Below are positions 58,600 through 64,000 of a stretch of DNA of 64,000 bases, one piece after another. The notes below the pieces were generated by a model that had not been told where the DNA came from, did not search any database, and saw only the letters and a program-made list of their open reading frames with translations. This DNA is from Seriola aureovittata (lineage: Eukaryota > Chordata > Actinopteri > Carangiformes > Carangidae). Location: positions 21,440,140 through 21,504,139 of the forward strand of contig NC_079384.1 of NCBI RefSeq assembly GCF_021018895.1, in the 5' to 3' direction. Position numbers and translations under genes: made by a program. Position 1 is the stretch's first letter, and each line of letters opens with the position of its first letter.

Positions 58600-60700
58600 A
58601 TCAGAGCTTTTTGTTCTGCTGAAAAGAGCCTCTCTACAGAGACACACATCCACCTTTTCAAAGCCAAGCCCACTGACCATGACTGTTACCTCCGACGGCA
58701 GAAACCTGGCAGCTCCTTTCACAACAAGCTGCTTTTAAATAAACATGTTTAGGCTGTTGTGCAGTGTTGATTTCCACTATCAGATCACTTCAAACTTATT
58801 AGTTTACATCACACCTGCAGTCCATAAAGCTGCAGCCAGTAACACAAAATAATGCATCAGCTACCTAAGACCAGAGCCTAACTACCTGTCCTATAGTTAA
58901 TGCAATGTTTTTATATTTTTACCTTTCATTATAAATAAACTACACCGATTAGATATGGTGTAACAGGTGGTGTATATATACTGTGTACACATGTGACTAT
59001 ATGCTGATGGTTGAAATGTTTGGAGATGACCAGGCCAGTGGGCTCCACATGTTCTCTATGGCTCCCTCTGCAGGTCAACATCAGTCCACTCAGCTGAGCT
59101 GTTTAAGTAGTGTAGTGGACAAAGAGTTCAGAGTGTATATCATATACACAAAGTTCTGCTGATAGTAAGTTTGCAGAATATACAAGAAACAACTGACAAC
59201 ACTTTGACCCTGCAACTGTGAGAAAAAAACTGTAACTTTTAAATATTTATCAATAGTCATAATTTAAAATGAAAAGTCTGAGACTTTTCTATCTGAGGTT
59301 TCATTTTTTATGTTATGCTCGCTGGAGTTCTCGTGCTGCTGGTAGTGTTGGAGTACAAAATGTAACTTAGGTGGAAAGAACAGTGAAGATGATGATGGTG
59401 ATGGGGAGAGGATGGGTCAAGCAAAAGTATGTCTGAAAAACACAAGTCATACTGAAAGAGCAGCATCCACCAACCAACTGGTTCAAGGGATATGTGCAGA
59501 AAGATGATTGGCCAGATATGATGATGTCATAAAGTGTGACGGACAGAATAAAGGTTTAAGTTTGAGTTTTTAATTAGGTTTAAGTTTTGCACTTGACTCT
59601 GACATCAAACTCCCTGAATGAGACGAAGCAACCCAAACATGATATGTCGTCATAGTGACGCAGCCCAGTTTCTACACTGTGGTGACTGAACAAGACCACA
59701 TGTATGATGGACCTGACTTATGAGCCCCACCTCACAAAGGTGATTCAGAAGTCATTATTTTGATAGAATGGTAATTCACTTCATTTCATTTTACATTTTA
59801 CATTTTACTTTACAGTTTTCAGATTTCTAATATTCTGTCTCTGCTGACTGGGCAGCTGGGAAAAGAAATGGCATCCAGAAATAGTACTGCAACAACAGAG
59901 TACGTTTTTTACCAGTTATTTTCCGGTTTTATCACAGAGTTCAGATTTAATCAGTCTATGCAAATGCAGTTCAGACCATTAACCTCTTTGCCTCCTTCTT
60001 GCAGGTACTGAACTTGTACTGCTACATTAGTTTTTTACATGGTTGCTGTGAAAGCCAAAACAAAACAACATCAGAGAGAAATAGGAAGAGGGAGAGATGG
60101 AGAGAAGGAGGGAATAAGAGAGAGCAACTCAGAGAGAAGGAGTTAAAATCTCAAAAAATCTAAATGTTTCAAGTAGTTTTGTGTATGCATTTTTACAGTA
60201 CATGAGTAAAACTCAACCAACTTGCATGTTGTAGGAAAAAAAAAAACCTGGAGAAAAGATAAGTATTTAAATCAAAATGCAAAACCACTGTTTACACAGA
60301 GGCACTAAAGGTTGTGTAGCCAAACTGCAGCAGTGAGTCTCTCCAAAGCCTGCAGGCAGCAGGAATCAGGAGTAACATCCAACAACAGGCCGACAGGCTA
60401 ATAACAAGCACTAAGTGTCTGACTCTGCTACATGAATGAATGTAACAAGTGCCAAAGCTACTGTAGCTACATAAACTGCAATATGAAAAGGTCTTGTTGT
60501 TTCTGATGTGAGCATTTGTAACAACCTGCAGTAATAAAATCACCATGGAATCTGTAAGTGTCCTGTATAAATAACAATTAGACTATAACGTAACAAAATT
60601 TCATAAATATACGCTCACTTATTGGTGTTTTTGGGAACACCAAGCTAAATCTAATAATCTGTAATAAATCCTCCCTCATGCAGGTTCTAATGTTCAGCTT
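58600..60700. other. No gene recognised
   Basis: Mixed AT-rich DNA with short reading frames only; nothing with family resemblance was seen. Confidence 0.5.
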
Positions 60701-60725
60701 GTGTTGAAACTCATCTGTGTGACCT

Positions 60726-60895
60726 TTCTGCAGGATGTAGTTTGTGCTGTTGTTGAACTATATTGCATTATGCAAAGAGTATGTCTGTTGTTCACCCTGC
60801 ACTCACTGATTTCAATGTGGTGGATGAAATAATAGGAACACCTGTCAACATAACACAATGCAGTTCAACAGCAACACAAACTACATCCTCCAGAA
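60726..60895. mobile_element. Palindromic MITE
   Basis: Terminal inverted repeats of about 34 bp, with roughly three mismatches: TTCTGCAGGATGTAGTTTGT on the left against the complement of ACAAACTACATCCTCCAGAA on the right. They bound a 170-bp non-coding element. Confidence 0.7.
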
Positions 60896-60899
60896 TGAC

Positions 60900-62486
60900 C
60901 ATAGTGGGGGAGAATGTCAGATCACCGCTTTCAGAAAATTACAGAACATAGTGCACCTTTATTATTCTAATTAGTACATGGTGACCACATGTGATTTCCA
61001 GCAGAGCTGTAGTCTTGTAGTCTTGTGAGGATATGATCTTGTTTTATTGTTTAACCGTGCTAGGCTTATATTTTCCCTGCTTCCAGTTGCTAAGCTAATG
61101 CTAACACACTCAGGAGGCGTTTTTTTTTTCCGTTTTTCAATTTGTTGTCAAAGAACTGTATCACACACCAAGAATGTGATCCAGTGACCCCCCCGGCCTT
61201 GCCTGAAACATCTGGACAACCTCCCTGGCTTTAGCAGCGGACTGTCCCCATCCCATTCCCGGATGTCCTTCAGTGCTATTTGTTTAGAGTGTAACTTACA
61301 ATGGAGGTCAGCAGTTGTATAGCAGCCCGTACTGCAGACAGACTCAGGAAGCCGACAGGAAGCCGACAGAGCACGGACAGGAAGAGCACATGGAGAGAAG
61401 AATAGGCGCAGTGATAGTTCACAGTTAGCCCTCGCTGCTGTGATCCATATATCCTCCTCTTTCAAACAGGACATATGCACACAGGTTATTACTCAGTATG
61501 AATTATAAATCTTCATGTAGACAGTTTGTAATCATGCTCACTGAATAAACAAAGCTACAGTAAAGTATTGTCGTGGTTTGTCACATTGACACAACCGATC
61601 ACAATAAGCTTCAGATTCTGCTCATAGATTAGTATTAACTAAAGCAAACCTTAACCATAGTGGCGTCTGACCAGAAAACACCTATATGGGTTGTTTTGAA
61701 AGGTAATGACAAACTGTTTATTCTGTCAAGCATTAAAATTGGTTCTTGGCCTCAGAAACAGATCAATTCCAGTCTGATGGTCTTTGAGAGATGTGACTGA
61801 AAGCTTCAGGAAAAAAGTAGCAATAAAAAAAGTAGCATTAAAGGAGCTATTTGAAAGTTTTGCTAGTATATTATAGCCAACATTAGAATGAACAGCTGTT
61901 TACTTACCAGTCTAAATGAAATGTTGTGAGTTCAGCATCAAACTTCAGTCCTTTACTTACCAAGAGCTGTCTCCAGCGGTGGAAAGCAACCATCTTGTTT
62001 TGCTTCTCTTTTTGCCACTGATTTTCTTCCACTGAAGTTAGCATGCTAACCAGCTAACCCTGTCCCAGTTGGACGGTCTTCTCCCTTTCCAATACCGAGT
62101 CATTGTAGCGTCCAGGCTGCCGTGAAGACGTAGCGCTGCGCTCAGAGGATGTATTATGAAGTTTTGTCTTGTAAACGCAACTAGAGGTTAAGCTCTTGCC
62201 AAGACTGGTACACACAGTTAATGCTAATGTTGTTTTTTTTTCTCTAAGTATGTGTTTTGTCATGAAATTCAAAGCACCTGTGAGATCTGATTTACATTGA
62301 ATCTACCCAAGCTCAGTCAAATCATTCTTCAGTAATTAAAAGGGGCTTGAACTTGCTGCTCAAAATCCCAGATGTACTGGAGGGATGTCCCATTGTCAGG
62401 AGCTCATGGTAGTAAGGTGCTTGGATATCAAATAAAAGGAAGTTGTAAACTGGATACTAACTTTCACTTGGGTTTACCTACGCATG

Positions 62487-62520
<34 letters not shown>

Positions 62521-64000
62521 ATCACACTGCCCTAAACACTTTATTCACTTATGCAACCCCCCCACCTAAATGCATGACCTGCATAGTAATGCATAGTACA
62601 TTAATGATAATGAGTGAAAGACGCATTCATTCTCAAACTCAACCAGGAGACGTTTAAAGTCTTACATTCGTAAAGTAACAGCAGCTACATGTATCAGACA
62701 CATGACTTACAAACTCAGTTTTATGTGCTTGTCATACACAAATACTTTGCATACTTCTTTAACATTTAACTTAACCTAAAACTTCATAACTGCACTTACC
62801 AATGTTGTTGGGTTAGCGGTTATCTCCTGTAATTTCAATGTTGAAGACATTATAAACATGCCATAAGGGACATGAGGGTCTATAGCTCACGGTCACCGCA
62901 AATTCACACATCAGTTAGAGGGGTGCTGTTTACCTCAATGAGAATGAGGAAGAGGAGGGATGGCAGCACAGAATATTTACAGAGTCCGAGTGTTTTTATT
63001 AAAATAACAGTCTGTGAAACAGGGGAGGCTTGGCTTCCCTTGGCCTCCGGGAGAAAAAGGCCACTAAGCAGAAGTCAATGTGGCCTAAACTGTGGCTCAT
63101 TCAATGACAACATCTTTCAAAAAAGTGTTTTCTCACTCAAACTCACCCACCACCAAACCTTTTTACACTTTTGTTATAAAAACTGTTACATTCAGGTTCA
63201 AAACTGCCACATTTCGAAAATGAAATTGAAAAAAAAAGGATAATCTACTAAATAAACAGAAACACAAAAGAGGTGAACATTTTGGGTACCACTTTCCAAT
63301 AACACTTCCCTTGGAGTTCACCATCACAGACTGGTTTACAGCCCATCTTTGTGACTATCTACTCCAGCTTACTCTCCATCCCTCAGCCCTTCAGAGGAAC
63401 TCCTCCTGCTCCATGTGGGGGTGGAAATGTCATGATCAGATACCTGTCTTAGACTCACTGAATGCTGGATGTCTGGACAGATGTGCAGAGGACTGTCAGG
63501 GTGGGTCAGGCTGTAAAAAGATCCTTTAGAAGGTGCATAGCAAAAAGGGACATGGGGTGTCATGTGGATGATACTGTCTATTTCTTTATCTGTAGCTATC
63601 CTATGCAATTACAAATAGTGAGTATTGTACTTTTATTGAATCGCTATACTGTTAATCTCACATCCAAATGCAGTTAAGCATCAAAACACTTTAGCCACTT
63701 CTGAGGATCAACTCTTGTGATCTTTTTAGGGGTTTGTGAATATGAACCATTAAAAAGAGAATGATTTAAAAGTATGAGCCAGGTCATTAACTCACTGGAA
63801 AACCAGACAGGAAAAGCTGCAAACCGCAGAGTTAAAGGGCAGGATGTAGAAGTGGACATCCAGAGGCCGACAGCAGAATATGATGCCACTGCACACACTC
63901 ATCCGCTCTCCTCTCTTCCTGTTTTCTCTCTTCTTTTCTTCCCTTTCACTCTGATGCAATACTACTGCTGTTGACAGTTAGCAACTGATCCAACTGTTAT
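60900..64000. other. No gene recognised to the window end
   Basis: Contains short reading frames only, a (CT)n tract at about 62.49 kb, and stretches with a GTTAGCATGCTAACC motif (about 62.04 kb) like those in fish dispersed repeats. No exon with credible splice sites and family similarity was found. Confidence 0.5.

Noticed and set aside
61148..61480. 110-codon minus-strand frame
   Set aside because: No recognised domain, no neighbouring exon, and an unconvincing start context; kept as unannotated DNA.

Overview
The window is vertebrate nuclear DNA, almost certainly from a teleost and probably a percomorph. The genes are split into short exons with GT-AG introns. The encoded proteins match vertebrate LRRC45, TRUB1 and HHEX. 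The non-coding DNA is full of fish-type mobile elements (Tc1 transposases, L2-like LINE fragments, a tRNA-headed SINE, MITEs, a solo LTR) and long (GT)n tracts. No bacterial-style operons, CRISPR arrays, rRNA genes or tRNA genes were recognised. All calls come from reading the sequence and from remembered family features; no database search was run.

Layout. (1) 2.1-19.4 kb, minus strand: complete lrrc45 (17 coding exons, 674 codons, plus an inferred non-coding first exon), a centrosome-linker protein with N-terminal leucine-rich repeats and a long coiled coil. (2) About 19.4-19.8 kb: a compact divergent promoter. (3) 19.8-28.0 kb, plus strand: complete trub1 (8 exons, 278 codons), a TruB-family pseudouridine synthase. 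Its introns hold a Tc1 transposon, a LINE fragment, a SINE and a (GT)54 tract 11 nt from a splice acceptor. (4) 28.0-33.3 kb: intergenic, then a CpG-rich promoter. (5) 33.3-38.3 kb, plus strand: complete hhex (4 exons, 298 codons), a homeodomain repressor of endoderm, liver and blood development. (6) 38.3-64 kb: about 26 kb with no host exon that I could support. It holds transposon relics, microsatellites, a 0.65 kb TCTCTGTGTG-type minisatellite, an AATTC pentanucleotide array, and several single-copy-looking blocks that could be long-range hhex enhancers.

The three genes do not form a pathway. lrrc45 and trub1 are housekeeping genes that apparently share a promoter region; hhex is a developmental regulator, and the gene-poor flank fits a regulatory landscape. 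No wholly new coding system was found. The most unusual signals are structural. Dinucleotide tracts sit against splice sites of frame-breaking exons (trub1 exon 4; lrrc45 exon 11, where a UG tract and a CA tract bracket the exon). A perfect 25-bp hairpin with a 5-nt loop lies in hhex intron 1. A poly-G run starts at +3 of the hhex exon 2 donor. There are also several well-bounded transposon relics.
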